From Sisyra terminalis (Eukaryota > Arthropoda > Insecta > Neuroptera > Sisyridae): a stretch of 64,000 nt of DNA. Location of the stretch: the NCBI GenBank assembly GCA_958496175.1, contig OY292278.1:44764001-44828000 (forward strand), written 5' to 3'. The notes under the pieces were generated by a model. That model saw only the letters and a program-made list of their open reading frames with translations, did not search any database and was not told the origin of the DNA. Shown one piece after another: positions 12,086-22,900 of the stretch; position 1 is the first letter of the stretch, and the number at the start of each line of letters is the position of its first letter. A program made the translations under genes and the position numbers.

Positions 12086-12330
12086 CAATTTTTTTATCAG
12101 TGAAAAATTGATCAGAATACCTGTAAGCACCTAATATATACCAATAAGTGCAAATAAATGACGAAACTATGAAAAGTTTTAATGATTTATACTGAATATC
12201 ATTACGATTGTTGCTATTGGCGTTGTACGATTCACGTAAAAAGCTAAGCCCGCAAAGCACATATTTCACGAAGCTTTCACTCCATAAAGTTAAATCTACC
12301 GAAAAAAATTAAAATTATTATAAAAGAAGT

Positions 12331-12820
12331 CTGTGTATACAATATATGGAATATATTGTGGTCCAATTTATATAGTATAGATTAATATAATAATTTATAA
12401 AAAGCAAACCATAAACATAATTTTGAACAGAAGTTCAAACAAAAATATTCGTGACGTATTGCCCAGATACGTATTTCGATTCCCAAGCAATATTCCTCAG
12501 TAGTCATCAAGTAGTTTGGATCACTCATGAAGATGAAGATCACTCGTGAATCATGAGAATCATGTGAATCATCACAAAGCAGTTACGGAGTGATCCAAAC
12601 TATTTGATGACCACTGAGAAAGATTGCTTGGCAATCGAAATACGTATCTAGATAATACGTCACGAATATTTTTGTTTGAACTTTTGTTCAAAATTATGTT
12701 TATGGTATGATTTTTATATATTATTATATTAAATTATACTACATACATTGGACCGCAATATATTCTACATATTGTATACACAGTATAACTGTTCAAAGGC
12801 AGCGGAAAAATCTTATTTTG
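12331..12820 (+). mobile_element. Family B palindromic element, copy B1
   Basis: This 490-bp element is flanked by ATAAAAGAAGT (12320-12330 and 12821-12831). It starts CTGTGTATACAATATA and ends with a tail present at only one end: after the mirrored CACAG comes TATAACTGTTCAAAG... and finally TCTTATTTTG. The arms are long inverted copies that meet in a CACTCATGAAGATGAAG-type centre. Hammerhead-like motifs lie at 12453-12500 (minus) and 12614-12661 (plus). The asymmetric tail, constant start and 11-13 bp duplication suggest retroposition. Confidence 0.85.
12614..12661 (+). ncRNA. Hammerhead-like motif of family B (B1, right arm)
   Basis: The order is CTGAGAA, then a stem II hairpin GATTGC-TTG-GCAATC, then GAAAT, then a possible stem III hairpin around ACGTAT, then GTC. 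This is the order of a type I hammerhead. However, the core reads CTGAGAA rather than CTGATGA, and two extra bases follow GAA. Stem I pairing is not evident. I treat it as ribozyme-derived, probably inactive as written. Confidence 0.45.
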
Positions 12821-12869
12821 ATAAAAGAAGTCTTTTTCCAAAACTGTAATAAGTTTTTGGGCTATACAA

Positions 12870-13047
12870 TCAGGGTTGGTTCTAAAATTTTGAGCGCCCC
12901 AAAAAAATTAATTTTTAGCGTCCATTTTAAGCAACAGTTATAACAATATACAAATTTGCTATAAATTAAGCGAAAAAAATAAAATTTTATATTTGATATG
13001 GTGCCCCGGGTAGTCGCCCAACTTGCCCGCACCTTTATCCACTTCTG
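12870..13047. mobile_element. hAT-type MITE with perfect 8-bp target duplication
   Basis: The 178-bp element is flanked by TATACAAT (12862-12869 and 13048-13055). Its ends are CAGGGTTGGTTCTAAAATTT and ...CCTTTATCCACTTCTG. Internal blocks GAGCGCCCC and GTGCCCCGGG...TTGCCCGC are typical of hAT non-autonomous elements. It lies 39 bp beyond the right target duplication of B1. Confidence 0.7.
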
Positions 13048-13307
13048 TATACAATGGTTACTTTTTCATTATTATATCGACAATGGATCTATAAATTTAT
13101 GAATACAATTTTCAATAACTAATCAAATTTGGAAGAGAATATTGAGGATATCATAATTATCAAAATTTTTGAAAATCGCATTATATATTTTCCTCTAAAA
13201 ATTGGACAGATTGGATCTTTTTTTTACTTTGATCATATTTAAAACCTTTCCCATATAACTTTGAATTAAATATTTTACAGGCTACAAAGGATTAAATCTC
13301 TGGTACG

Positions 13308-13655
13308 ATTACGAAAAACGGATTTTCAAAAAATCGATAATAAGTCGCTTAGAAGCTTTTGGAAATTTTGAAGTGAGAAAATACCATTGGATTTTTCGAA
13401 TTTCCTGGGTAGTCCGAAAAAGAAACGAAAATGTTTTTTGAAGGCTGCCGAAAAATAGGCAAGTTTTTGCAGCTTTAAAGTGGTTTATGTTCGAATACTT
13501 TGGGCACATTCTGCATGGATTCTAGGCATGAGCTTTTGCAGACCTAATCAAGGGAAAACGAAGAATAAGCTAAAAGAAATTATGATGACTTACTTCATTG
13601 AAGATTACTTCAGAATAATCTTGGTCTCCTAAGCCTGGCAAGAGCTATTGCACCT
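13308..13655 (+). pseudogene. LINE ORF2 C-terminal fossil
   Basis: A + strand frame reads KRIFKKSIISRLEAF, then after a divergent piece WIFRISWVVRKRNENVF. That is the conserved segment after the reverse transcriptase of many animal LINEs (RLEAFEMWxYRRMLRISWxDRxxNEEVL). Frameshifted but ordered remains follow: an I-K-R/K-type GRKIGKF-like piece, a LGT...H segment (usually LGHxxR), a LIKGKRR-like piece (usually IxGKxxGKRxxGRR), and a terminal LARAIAPL. RT and endonuclease domains are absent, so only a 5'-truncated tail is present. Family assignment below LINE is not possible. Confidence 0.7.
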
Positions 13656-15487
13656 TTAAAAGAAGAAAAAAAAGATCCATAAGGAATCATACAATTATCA
13701 TTTTTATATAGAACTGTGGTGTATGATTTTAGGGGGTTTTAACTTTGAAAATTTGAGATACGATTTAAAAATGTTTACAATTACCAAAATTGCCAAATAG
13801 TAAAAAGAAATCCAAAGTTTATCAAATCTACTTGCACAGGTGTGTAATACATATTCATTTAATAAAGGTTTCTTGTTAAGTATTTGGTAAAAAAAAACCC
13901 TAATAAAAAATAGGCTTATTAAAGTATGATAAATATATTTGGGAACAAAACTTTTAAAAAAATTCACTACAAATCGTTAAAGAACTCTGCTGATATTAAA
14001 CAAAATTGAATACTTTATTCTTGATCCATCGTCAAATTAATAAATTAAAATTTTTATTGCAGTAAACATTATAATATTATTTAGTTTAAGGATTCGGTTA
14101 CTTTAAATGCTATTGATTTATTAATAGCGATTATTTTCCGCTTGCTAAAGATGCCATCTTCAATTATACCACTTGCTAAGAAATAATTGTAAATTTAAGT
14201 CAATGGATAAAAATACCAAAAAAGCTAAGAAAACTTAAAAAAAATGGTTTTTGTCGTTTGAATATACCGCTATACCGAAGAACTGTTTAAGTTGTGTAGT
14301 TCATGGAAAGGATGCTTGAAATATAGATTATGCATACGAGTATAACAATGAAGTTTTTGCTTCCTTTTTTCCGGAAAATTATCGAAAAAATCATAACAAT
14401 GCCATCACGAAACTTTGATTGTTAATTTTTCTAAATATTTTTCCACCAAATTAACATATTTGCAATTTTTTTAAGAGCAACTTTACTGTATATTCATTAA
14501 TGTTAACAACAATCGACAAAGATATTAAAAATTTATAAATTAAGTAATCCATTGGGTTAATTTATGGTGTTTTATTTTAGATCCCAAATTTTGTCTTCCA
14601 GAAATTACAACTTAAAAGTTTTGATGATAAATTCTTATCAATAAAACTTTGAAGTCATTTTAAATCCCAAATTTTGTCTCTGAAAAGTTACTATTAAAAA
14701 GTTTTGGTGTTTTTTTTCGTCAATAAAACTTAAAAGTTTTAATAAAGCTAATATTTTTCGGGATCATTCCCTAAGTGTGGATTTACAGTTCAAAGTCCCT
14801 TCATAAATAAAAGAAGAAGCCTCTAAATACTTAAATCTGATGTAAGCAAAATTTAGGCTTTTTTTTTGGAACTAAAACTTAACATTTACCAAAAACATTC
14901 AAAGGTTTTAACTACTTGGGAATCCAAGCCATATTCAATACAATTTTTACGATTGAGATAACTTGTTGCGGTTCTCAATAGATGTTTGAATTGAAAGCTA
15001 AACTTTTAATCGATTGTAGAGTAAAACTTTATGTATATTAAATCATTATTCGCAAGTTAAATGATTTTTCTTAAAATTTTCAATCAAAAAAGTATTACTT
15101 TTATCCCAAATTTAAATGTTTAGTTTTTAAAACTTAGAGATAAAAAATTTATGAACTATTACATTAATTTTTTAATGAGCATCTGCAATAATGAAAGATG
15201 CAATTTTCATATCCAAATTCTAAGATTATAATAATGAAAACCTCTACTCAAATTTGCATTGTAATGCACTTTTTCTTATATGTTTTCTTCAAGTGAAAAC
15301 TCGTTCTGTTAAAAAAACGTGCAACAATGAAAAATCGATCAGTTTTCAACTTTAATTTCAGTCCGTAATTGTTCAATTGTACCAAAAACTTAGATGAAAT
15401 TTATCTAGTGCAATTATCGACAAGAACGTGGGATGTGATGTTAAATGCAATGCGTGTGTATAAAAATAAATAATAATCATAAATTAA
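13656..15487. other. Unassigned AT-rich sequence
   Basis: There is no recognised element. At 14577-14735 two imperfect copies of an ATCCCAAATTTTGTCT...AAAAGTTTTG block (about 75 bp) lie in tandem. Otherwise I see nothing. Confidence 0.4.
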
Positions 15488-15700
15488 GACTGGGGCTCGA
15501 TACAAGTCGGTCTTTCAATGTATTCGCTATCGACGTCGGTGTATGCTGCATCGATTTTGTCGTACGACGGTGGCGACATCGCGTCGAGACGCCAAAGCAT
15601 CTCTCCGAGCTTTCAAAGCTTTGAATGACAGCGCTAGACAGTCCGACATTGCGCATGTCACCTCTTATCTACAACCGTACAATAATACGATACGATTTCC
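15488..15700. promoter_or_regulatory. CpG-dense islet
   Basis: About 200 bp here hold many CpG dinucleotides (for example GTCGTACGACGG and CATCGCGTCGAGACG) inside otherwise very AT-rich DNA, and there is no repeat copy elsewhere in the window. No open frame or core promoter motif is convincing. It may be a host regulatory element or exon, or the promoter part of an unrecognised transposon. Confidence 0.25.
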
Positions 15701-15834
15701 TAGATGTCATACTAATTGATAAATAAATTAATGATTGATTCTGGATAGGTAAATTTCGAAAAACATAAAATAAAATTGGAAGAATATAAATGTTTGATTT
15801 ATTTAAACTATTATTTCTTTAGTGTAGTACGAAA

Positions 15835-15935
15835 AGTTTTAAAAAATAGGCCGTTACAGGGCTTGAATCTGGGTAATTAGTCTTTGTCAATTTCTAGTTC
15901 CGGGTTCAACATACGGTCACATCACGGATGTGCTT
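15835..15935 (-). other. Possible Pol III / tRNA-derived SINE-like head
   Basis: On the minus strand, a B-box-like AGATTCAAGCCC is followed closely by a T6 run that could terminate Pol III transcription, and a weak A-box-like stretch lies upstream. The ends can pair only over about 4 bp, so it is not a convincing tRNA. There is no second copy in the window. Low certainty. Confidence 0.15.
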
Positions 15936-17014
15936 TAAATTGAATAAATCTTCTTCACTTCAAATAATTTATTTCATTTAAGATTTTTAAGATATAAAAC
16001 TTTTATGTTGAACTTGTTCGAATCTTTAATTGCAATTCTTCAACAATTAAATTTGAATCTTTTATATCAATTAAACTATAAAGATTTTAAATTCCCTTAA
16101 TTGTTTAAATTTAAGTTTTTCTTTATCTTAGTCTATGTTTTCAATTCTCTAATCTAAGACTTTTACTTAAGAAAATTAATATTGATAACTTCTTGAAAAA
16201 TTCTTTAAAAAAGAACAATTATTTATTTAAGTAATAATTTAAGTCTTTTGCAAACCTTGAAATTGATTCATAAACTTTAGATTCCCAAAAATAGATTCAT
16301 TGATTAATTACTTTCATGGCTTTAAACAATTTTTTTTCTATTTGAACATTTGTACGTATGAAAATTAATGATCCAAATCAAGAAATGCAATTTTGTATAT
16401 ATGTAATTCTTTATGATAATTTCGCTATCAGTATAAGGCTATTAAAACGTCATATCAAATAATATTGAACCATAAATGACGTGCGTGATAAAAACTCACA
16501 TATGTAGTTTCCACAACAAAATCGTGGAACTATAGTCTGCTACGTCAACGCCTGTAATTATTATTTCTGCTAATTTTTTTGTAAGAATTAAAGCAAAATT
16601 GAATAATACTATTTTTGTGCTTAATGTAAAATTTAATTTTTCAATAACGGTAATGAGCAATCCGAGTGCATAACTTAAATGCAGCCAAAGGAAAACACGT
16701 AAATACGTTCACTGAATTTTTATTATCAATAGTGTAATTGTAATTTTATCTCTCACATTCACACAATGCAATTTCCGATCTGAGATCATTAGAGATGATG
16801 ATAAATCGAAACGGATGTGAAGCAAATCTGATACTCGAGAAAACCGAGTTAATAATAAAAGAAGAGAGTGGAATTTTTGCATTTCCTTCTGACACTATTC
16901 TTGAACCAAATCATAGCCACAGTTTTCAGAAAAAGATTCATGTATTACACATTTAGTGATTTTTTTGGAAATTTTTCTTTACTTTGTTTAATGAAAAATA
17001 TACGAAAACATTCA
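15936..17014. other. Unassigned AT-rich sequence
   Basis: Nothing recognisable. Confidence 0.4.
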
Positions 17015-17279
17015 TTAATTTTGATTTAACAATCGGATCTTGGTCATTTATTGAAAATTACAGGGTCCCCTGAGAATTGATCAGGTTTTTGCTTTAGTTT
17101 TAAAAACAAAAATCGTTTGTCCTAATTGACTGACTAATGGATCAACACATAGCCTAAAACGGTGGTCATCAGAAATGTAAAACATAAAGCAAATATTTCT
17201 TGTATGATGTAAGTTTCGGATACGAAAGAATTTTTGAAAAAAATTGTACCAAAGTTACACGAAAACTTTAAATTATGAT

Positions 17280-17779
17280 CAAAATAAGATATTTTTTTTC
17301 GCTGACTTTGAACAGTTATACTGTGTATACAATATATAGAATATATTGTGGTCCAATTTATGTAGTATAGAGTAATATAATAATATATAAAAATCATTCC
17401 ATAAACATAAATTTAAACAGACGTTCAAACAAAAATATTTGTGACGTATTTGCCAGATACGTATGTCGATTGCCAAGCAATCTTTCTCAGTGGTCATCAA
17501 GTAGTTTGGATTACTCCATAACTGCTTAGTGATTATTCACGAAGCAGATTCATGAATAAATCATCGCAAAGCAGTAATGGAGTAATCCAGACTACTTGAT
17601 GGCCACTGAAGAGGATTGCTTGGTAATCGAAATACGTATCTGGGCAATACGTCACGAATATTTTTGTTTGAACTTCTGTTCAAATTTATGTTTATGATAT
17701 GATTTTTATATATTATTATATTAAATTATACTATATAAATTGGACCGCAATATATTTTATATATTGTACCTATACACAG
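17280..17779 (-). mobile_element. Family B palindromic element, copy B2 (minus orientation)
   Basis: This 500-bp copy lies opposite to B1. Its tail (CAAAATAAGAT...) is on the left and its start (CTGTG on the minus strand) is at 17779. The flanks TTTAAATTATGAT (17267-17279) and TTTCAATTATGAT (17780-17792) match at 12 of 13. The centre is a long palindrome built from GCAGTTA/TAACTGC-type arms around a GAAGCAGATTCATGAA loop. Hammerhead-like motifs are on the minus strand in the left arm and on the plus strand at 17606-17653. Confidence 0.85.
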
Positions 17780-18241
17780 TTTCAATTATGATTTTTTAAA
17801 TGCATCTTTTCCATTTATAGAAAATAAGAGGTCCTTCTCCCCTGAAAATTGATCAGGTGGACAATGATATGTATAACATAGAGGAAGTAATTTTTATATG
17901 ATATAAGCTTCAGATACAATGAAATTTTTGAACGAAAATTTTACGAAAAATAGACGAAAACATTAAATTTTGATTTTTTAATTAGATCTTTGCCATTTAT
18001 AGAAAATTAGAGTTCCCCCCCCCCCCCCAGATAATTGATCAGGTATTTACTCTAACCTTTATATACAAAATCGTTTGTCCTCATTGACTAACTAATGGAT
18101 CAACACAGCTTTAACCAGTGGTTATAAAAAAGTAAAATATTGAGGAAGTATTCTTTATAATATGTAGGATTCTGATATGAAAGAATTTTTGAAAAAAAAT
18201 GCTCGAAAAATTGACGAAAAAATTTAATTTTAACAAACTTT

Positions 18242-18457
18242 AATTGTTTGCAGGAAAGTGGACATAAAAGAAAGTAAATCATTAATAATTAAATCCGCAA
18301 AGTTTCGGTCTTTTGTTATACCTTCATCAGGCTTCTTAATTTACAATATAATACTATGTGTTACAGTAGATGCTGTAAACTAAGAAGCCTGATGTTGTTA
18401 TGTACCTATTAGTATATGGATTTACATCCTTTTATTTCCACTTTCCTGCTAACAATT
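18242..18457. mobile_element. Family E palindromic element with hammerhead-like motif
   Basis: The ends are AATTGTTTGCAGGAAAG (18242-18258) and CTTTCCTGCTAACAATT (18441-18457). The arms are imperfect inverted copies over about 85 bp. The left arm carries, on the minus strand, CTGATGA, an A, GGT...ACC, then GAAAC (18302-18331). The right arm keeps only CCTGATG and fragments of the hairpin (18388-18406). This is a single copy in the window, so its ends are less certain than those of A and B. Confidence 0.6.
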
Positions 18458-18467
18458 CAAAATAATT

Positions 18468-19011
18468 TTTTTAAATAAGATGACAATTCAGGTGGTTTGA
18501 GATCGATTTTTAAATTAATTAAATTTATTATTGCTTGGAAAATTTAAAAAAAAATAGTGTTAAAAAGTTTAAATTGGTGGACCTCTGTTTGAATAACGCG
18601 CGGTTGGATGTTAGTTGGGCTCATTAGGCGGCACTGAATTTACATGCAATGTGTATGGGTAGAGTGTGTAATTTTTTAATTTTTATTTATTTATTGAATT
18701 TAAGTTAAAAACATTTTATTTTTGTGAATCAAGGTATTTTATTCATTAATTTTATTATTATATATTTAATTATTTATAATAATATCTCTTAAAATGTTTG
18801 TCACATTCTGAAATTTTGAGTTAGTTATTATTATTTAATAACAAATATTTTATATTATCTATATTATATGTATATTATTATAGTTTTAAAATTTATGTAT
18901 GATTGACAAATTTTGTAATTATTTTAATTTTTTATAGAAGCCTGATGAAGTTACGATATGTAACGAAACGCAAGTTAAAAAATACAAGCTGAGATCTGAA
19001 TTTTATCATCT
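18468..19011 (-). mobile_element. Family A element with about 400 bp of internal cargo, copy A3
   Basis: The element is flanked by a perfect 13-bp duplication ATTCAAAATAATT (18455-18467 and 19012-19024). It is inserted at the right end of E. Read on the minus strand it begins AGATGATAAAATTCAG like other A copies and ends ...GTCATCTTATTTAAAAA. Unlike A1 and A4 it is not a palindrome. One arm has the hammerhead-like motif (18940-18970, plus strand). The other has only the GACAATTCAGG end, with about 400 bp of unique AT-rich sequence between. It may be the progenitor form or a copy that captured host DNA. Confidence 0.8.
18940..18970 (+). ncRNA. Hammerhead-like motif of family A (A3)
   Basis: The core is CTGATGA, A, stem II GTTAC-GATAT-GTAAC, then GAAACG. 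All conserved core letters are present and stem II is perfect. There is one extra purine between CTGATGA and stem II compared with the minimal hammerhead. No convincing stem III plus cleavage triplet follows at the usual distance. A GTC lies in the family A end about 75 nt downstream in copies A1, A2 and A4. Self-cleavage is untested. Confidence 0.5.
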
Positions 19012-19330
19012 ATTCAAAATAATTATTAAATATTGATTTTTTAATGGAATCTTTGCCATTTATAGAAAATTAGAGCCCTCCCCCTCTTGAGAATTGGTCT
19101 GATTTTTGCTTTAGTTTTTATTTACACAAAACCGTTCATTCTGATTGTCTTACTAATAAACTAGCCCATAGCTTTAACCAGTGGTCAAAGAAATGTAAAA
19201 CATTGAGGAAGTATTATTTATTTTATTGGAAGTTTCCGATACGAAATAATTGTTGAAAAAAATTCCCCTAAAGAGGCCAAAAAGGTGACAAAGTTTTCAT
19301 GGGATAACGTGTACCCTGGACCCTCAATCG

Positions 19331-20151
19331 AAATTTCAAATTTAATGACTTCTTTATCTAAATGTTGGAATTTGGAATAGAAATAAAACTATTGCAGCTA
19401 CAAAGGAAAAAAAAAATTTAGACATTTTGTTGGTATCCTTCGAAGGACCAAAATACCAGTACAAATATTTGGACATTTCAGTGCATACGAATGATGCTTT
19501 AAACCAAAGGTGTCAAATTCAAAAGGTTACTTGGTCCAAATAAACAATGCTTAACTTTACGTGGGTCTTACCAAAATTATGCAATGGAACCAGGAGAGCT
19601 GGAAAAGCTTTGCATTAACATTTGGTACAGGCCACTATATTTGCTGAAAGCATTCGAGGTGAATCAATAATTATACCATGAATACCACTTATACCGTCAA
19701 AGTATTCAATCCTGTTTATAAAACTGCAATTCCCTCTTATATTATGTTTTGTTATTGCAACAAAAACCAACTGTGAAATTACGTACTTTACAAGCGATAA
19801 AAAATATAAAAACAAAACAAAAATAAGTTAATATTATTGAATTGTTACTCTTCAGAAGTAAATAAATAATTTGTTTAAAAATACGATTTAATCCTTCGAG
19901 CATATATCCTTTTTACTAAAGGAAACATTTCAAACATATTTTAAATCAAGATTTTATAATTGGTCCAGTGAAGCGGGTAGATGACCGCTAAAATTTGCAA
20001 AATAAATCATCAGACTTCAGATTTTTGAAATGATATAAAAGAAAAAAATCGTTTAGATTTAAAATAATTATTTATCCGAATTTCCAGTAGAATTAAGGGT
20101 TGTTATCTCTTAAAAAAGAGTACTAAATATTCTTGAACTTTCATTCTTGGG
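19331..20151. other. Unassigned sequence
   Basis: Moderately GC-richer than the flanks around 19400-19800, but no family motif could be assigned on either strand. Confidence 0.35.
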
Positions 20152-20159
20152 ATATAGTG

Positions 20160-20362
20160 CAGCGGTTCCTAACCTTTTTTAGCCGTGGACCCCTAAGGAA
20201 GTCAAGCATAATGCCAAGGACCCCTGAGTGAAAAAAAGGTGCCATTTTCGGACGATATTATATTTTAGTATTCTTGCATTAAATTAAAAAACAAAAAACA
20301 AACTTTTTCAAATGGAACCGCGGACCCCCAGAGGTCCGCGGACCACAGATTAGGAAACAATG
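20160..20362. mobile_element. hAT-type MITE with perfect 8-bp target duplication
   Basis: The 203-bp element is flanked by ATATAGTG (20152-20159 and 20363-20370). Its ends are CAGCGGTTCCTAACC and ...TTAGGAAACAATG. Sub-terminal GTGGACCCC and GGTCCGCGGACC blocks are typical of hAT (Charlie/hobo-like) MITEs. No coding capacity. Confidence 0.85.
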
Positions 20363-20370
20363 ATATAGTG

Positions 20371-21781
20371 CATTAAAGGGTTTCCGCCTACAAATATTTA
20401 TCAATCTACTTTATAGAATCTTAACGTTGAAATTAGAAACTTCGAAAAGAAATAAGGTTCATTTTTGATGGATTACCCTGAAAAATGCAAGGTTAATCCG
20501 AAATTTCAAATACATGAAATCAGTAGCGCAATCAACTTACTTTTTACTAGATTAAGGCTGTCCGACTTTGATTAATACAAGGCCTGTTATGAATAAAATT
20601 CACGGTTTTTATTCTGGTTCTTATACGTTTATACTTCGTTTCCGTAAGACCCACAAAAATCGTATTGGTCCATATGCAACCCGAAAATTATACATTAAAC
20701 AAACCCTGTGCTAAATTATTCCGATAAGGGAAACAATATAACAAAGAGTTTTATTGCAACTATTCAATAAAAAAGTTGATTTTTTTTTGTTAAAATTCAC
20801 TTAATAGTACTACCTATACAATAATATATAAATGATAAGATGATAAGATAAAAAAAATGACCATAGTGTATTAGAAGTCAATACTTGTGAAAAGTTTTTT
20901 TTTCCGTCAAACAATTAGATTATATTGATAAAATGAATGTTGAGATTTTTTTAATCAAAAGATTAATATTTTGTAAAACATTTTTGGTAAAAATTTTAAT
21001 AGAATTTCATGTTTACAAATAACTTCATTATTTAATAGTTCATTTAAAATACAATTAAAATTGCTAATTTAATCATTTCCTTTGGAAAAGTATTCTAACA
21101 GCTACAAAACAAATATTTTGATATTAATTTATTTTCTGATAAATGTATATCGGGCATAATTATCGAAAACACCTGTTAGAGATAATCAAGGAAAATATTT
21201 TTTCTATGCTAGTTTATATTCAATCATGAAGGGATTAATTGAGTCTTATTTAAATTTCTAATCGGTCAACCTCCTTTCTCAAATAAATCTCAATGGATCA
21301 ATGGATATCCCTTTAGATTCCCATAGTTATAACTTATATTATCTTCGGATGGGCCCAGGATATTGAATTAATTCCGGTCAGTAGGAAAGGCCGTTTTTTC
21401 CCTTCTGCTACGTAAATATAATATCATTGAATTATTGGGACCATTAGTTATCGATACTGTTTAGGAGTTTCCTAAAAATTCGAAATTCTTAATGATAGTA
21501 GAATGTGAAGTTTTTTTGGAAGATAAAATTCAAATATGACTGAAAAATTTTCGTGAATGTTATCTTCGATATTCCAACAAATCGTTTCTGTCATCAAAAA
21601 AATTTTTAATCAATCAATTCGGAATTGTTCCATAATTAATCCCGTGAAATTTTTTATAGAGATTACCAGTTTTCGATGACTATGATAAAAAAAATACCCT
21701 TACAGAAAATGTTTTAAATTTATTCCTCAAATTGAAAAATCATATTATGATTCCTATAATTTTTTTATTTTTTTGTTACAG
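20371..21781. other. Unassigned AT-rich sequence
   Basis: No repeat or coding signal recognised. The last 45 bases are pyrimidine-rich and end in TTACAG, a good splice acceptor for the feature that follows. Confidence 0.4.
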
Positions 21782-21802
21782 AAAAGAGAGCGGTGATCCA
21801 AG
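21782..21802 (+). other. Candidate 21-nt microexon
   Basis: A T-rich tract ending TTTTGTTACAG is followed by the 21 nt AAAAGAGAGCGGTGATCCA+AG and then the donor GTAGGT. The insert is multiple-of-three in length and GC-richer than its surroundings. In its second frame it has no stop (K-E-S-G-D-P-R). Strong acceptor and donor 21 nt apart fit a microexon in a long intron. There is no independent evidence, and chance acceptor/donor pairs are common in AT-rich DNA. Confidence 0.2.
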
Positions 21803-22169
21803 GTAGGTTAAATTTCTTCAATCGTTGCTGTTTTGATCTACAATATTTCCGGTTTCCAATAAAAAATGTCATACTAGATTGTTAATTCAACATTTGGTTA
21901 ATCCAGAACTATTCTTCCAAAGTAGTTCCAAAATTGCCTCTTATTTTATCCAATATAATAGTTTCCAAAATTTTTATTTTGATCCACTAGTCATAGCCAT
22001 TTAAATATCTTTCTTGAATTCGTATGATTTCTGATTTTCATTTTTGAAGCTTTAATTATCCCTGAACACAACTTTAATAACAGTCAAGTTCTCCATAGTT
22101 CTTGATATAAAAACGAGGAGTTTTCATTATGTAATTTCCCCAAAATTTTTGAAAAATATCAAATTTTCT

Positions 22170-22900
22170 CAACTGCTTTCTAAAAAAATGTCTATCTTCA
22201 ATACCTTTTCCGATCTTTGTCCATTTCTCGTCTTTAAACTTTTCCTGGTGACTTTCAAAGGTATTAAATGGTCAAGGTTTATAAAATATACAGGTGGCCT
22301 CATGGTGGCTACGTGACGTATCCAGAAGAAATTCGTACATATCTTCAGACTGATTCAAATTTCAAAATTCTTCGTATGTCGTCATTTTTTTTTCTAATGG
22401 GGCAACCTGTGTAATTTACAAACTATGTTAAATGACTCAGTTTTGCTTTTTAATTGCCCAAATTGCTTAATAATCTCTACAAAAGCCAATCGAATTCGTA
22501 CCATCGTTATTGGATCAGAATGTTTCGATGCATTTTGGCGTATATGACCGGTTTCTAAACTGCTTTCTAAAAAATTGTCTATCTTTAATACCATTAACAA
22601 TCCATTTCTCTTTTTTCAACTATCCTGGTGATTTTCAAAAGATTTTCTAGGGTTAATTCCGTAACTATTCCGTTAATAATTAAATCCGTTATCGATATAT
22701 ATATTGAAAATTAGCATAAAGATCGAACCCTCTTCTTACTAGTTTTGGAGCGGTCACCTAGACTACTCGGCTACCAATAGGCTAAATTGCGTAATTATCT
22801 CTATAAAAGCAAATCAATTCCATATTGTTGTTATTGAAACAGAATTTTTTGATTCATTTCGATTCATATGTGACCGGATTTCCCTACCAAAAATATTTAA
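22170..22900 (+). repeat. Two-unit imperfect tandem duplication, one unit carrying a MITE
   Basis: Blocks ACTGCTTTCTAAAAAA...TGTCTATCTT...CCTGGTGA (22170-22255 and 22556-22640) and CTCTAYAAAAGCMAATC...TATRTGACCGG (about 22473-22555 and 22798-22875) recur in the same order. The first unit was interrupted by the MITE at 22271-22427. There is no coding signal. Confidence 0.55.
22271..22427. mobile_element. MITE with 7-bp target duplication (CCAAGG family, copy 1)
   Basis: This 157-bp element has the direct repeat TTAAATG on both sides (22264-22270 and 22428-22434). The ends are GTCAAGGTTTATAAAAT and ...ATTTACAAACTATG, with inner inverted blocks ACAGGTGGCC and GGGGCAACCTGT. A second copy lies at 45011-45170 in the same orientation. 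Superfamily unknown: the 7-bp duplication does not fit hAT (8), Tc1/mariner (TA) or piggyBac (TTAA). Confidence 0.75.

Larger units (their letters stand above)
17015..19330 (+). repeat. Four-unit tandem array interrupted by three fold-back insertions
   Basis: Units of about 180-310 bp occur at 17015-17279, 17786-17965, 17966-18241 and 19025-19330. Shared blocks are TTTGCCATTTATAGAAAATTAGAG, a poly-C/CCCCT tract, ATTGATCAGG, CTTTAACCAGTGGT and TGAGGAAGTATT. The array is split by B2 (17280-17779), E (18242-18457) and A3 (18468-19011). The poly-C tract in unit 3 is 14 bases long. Related sequence recurs inside the Helitron-like insert near 26940-27090. Confidence 0.7.

Noticed and set aside
19615..19815. 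66-codon minus-strand frame as a transposase remnant
   Set aside because: I could not match it to any family; listed as unassigned sequence.
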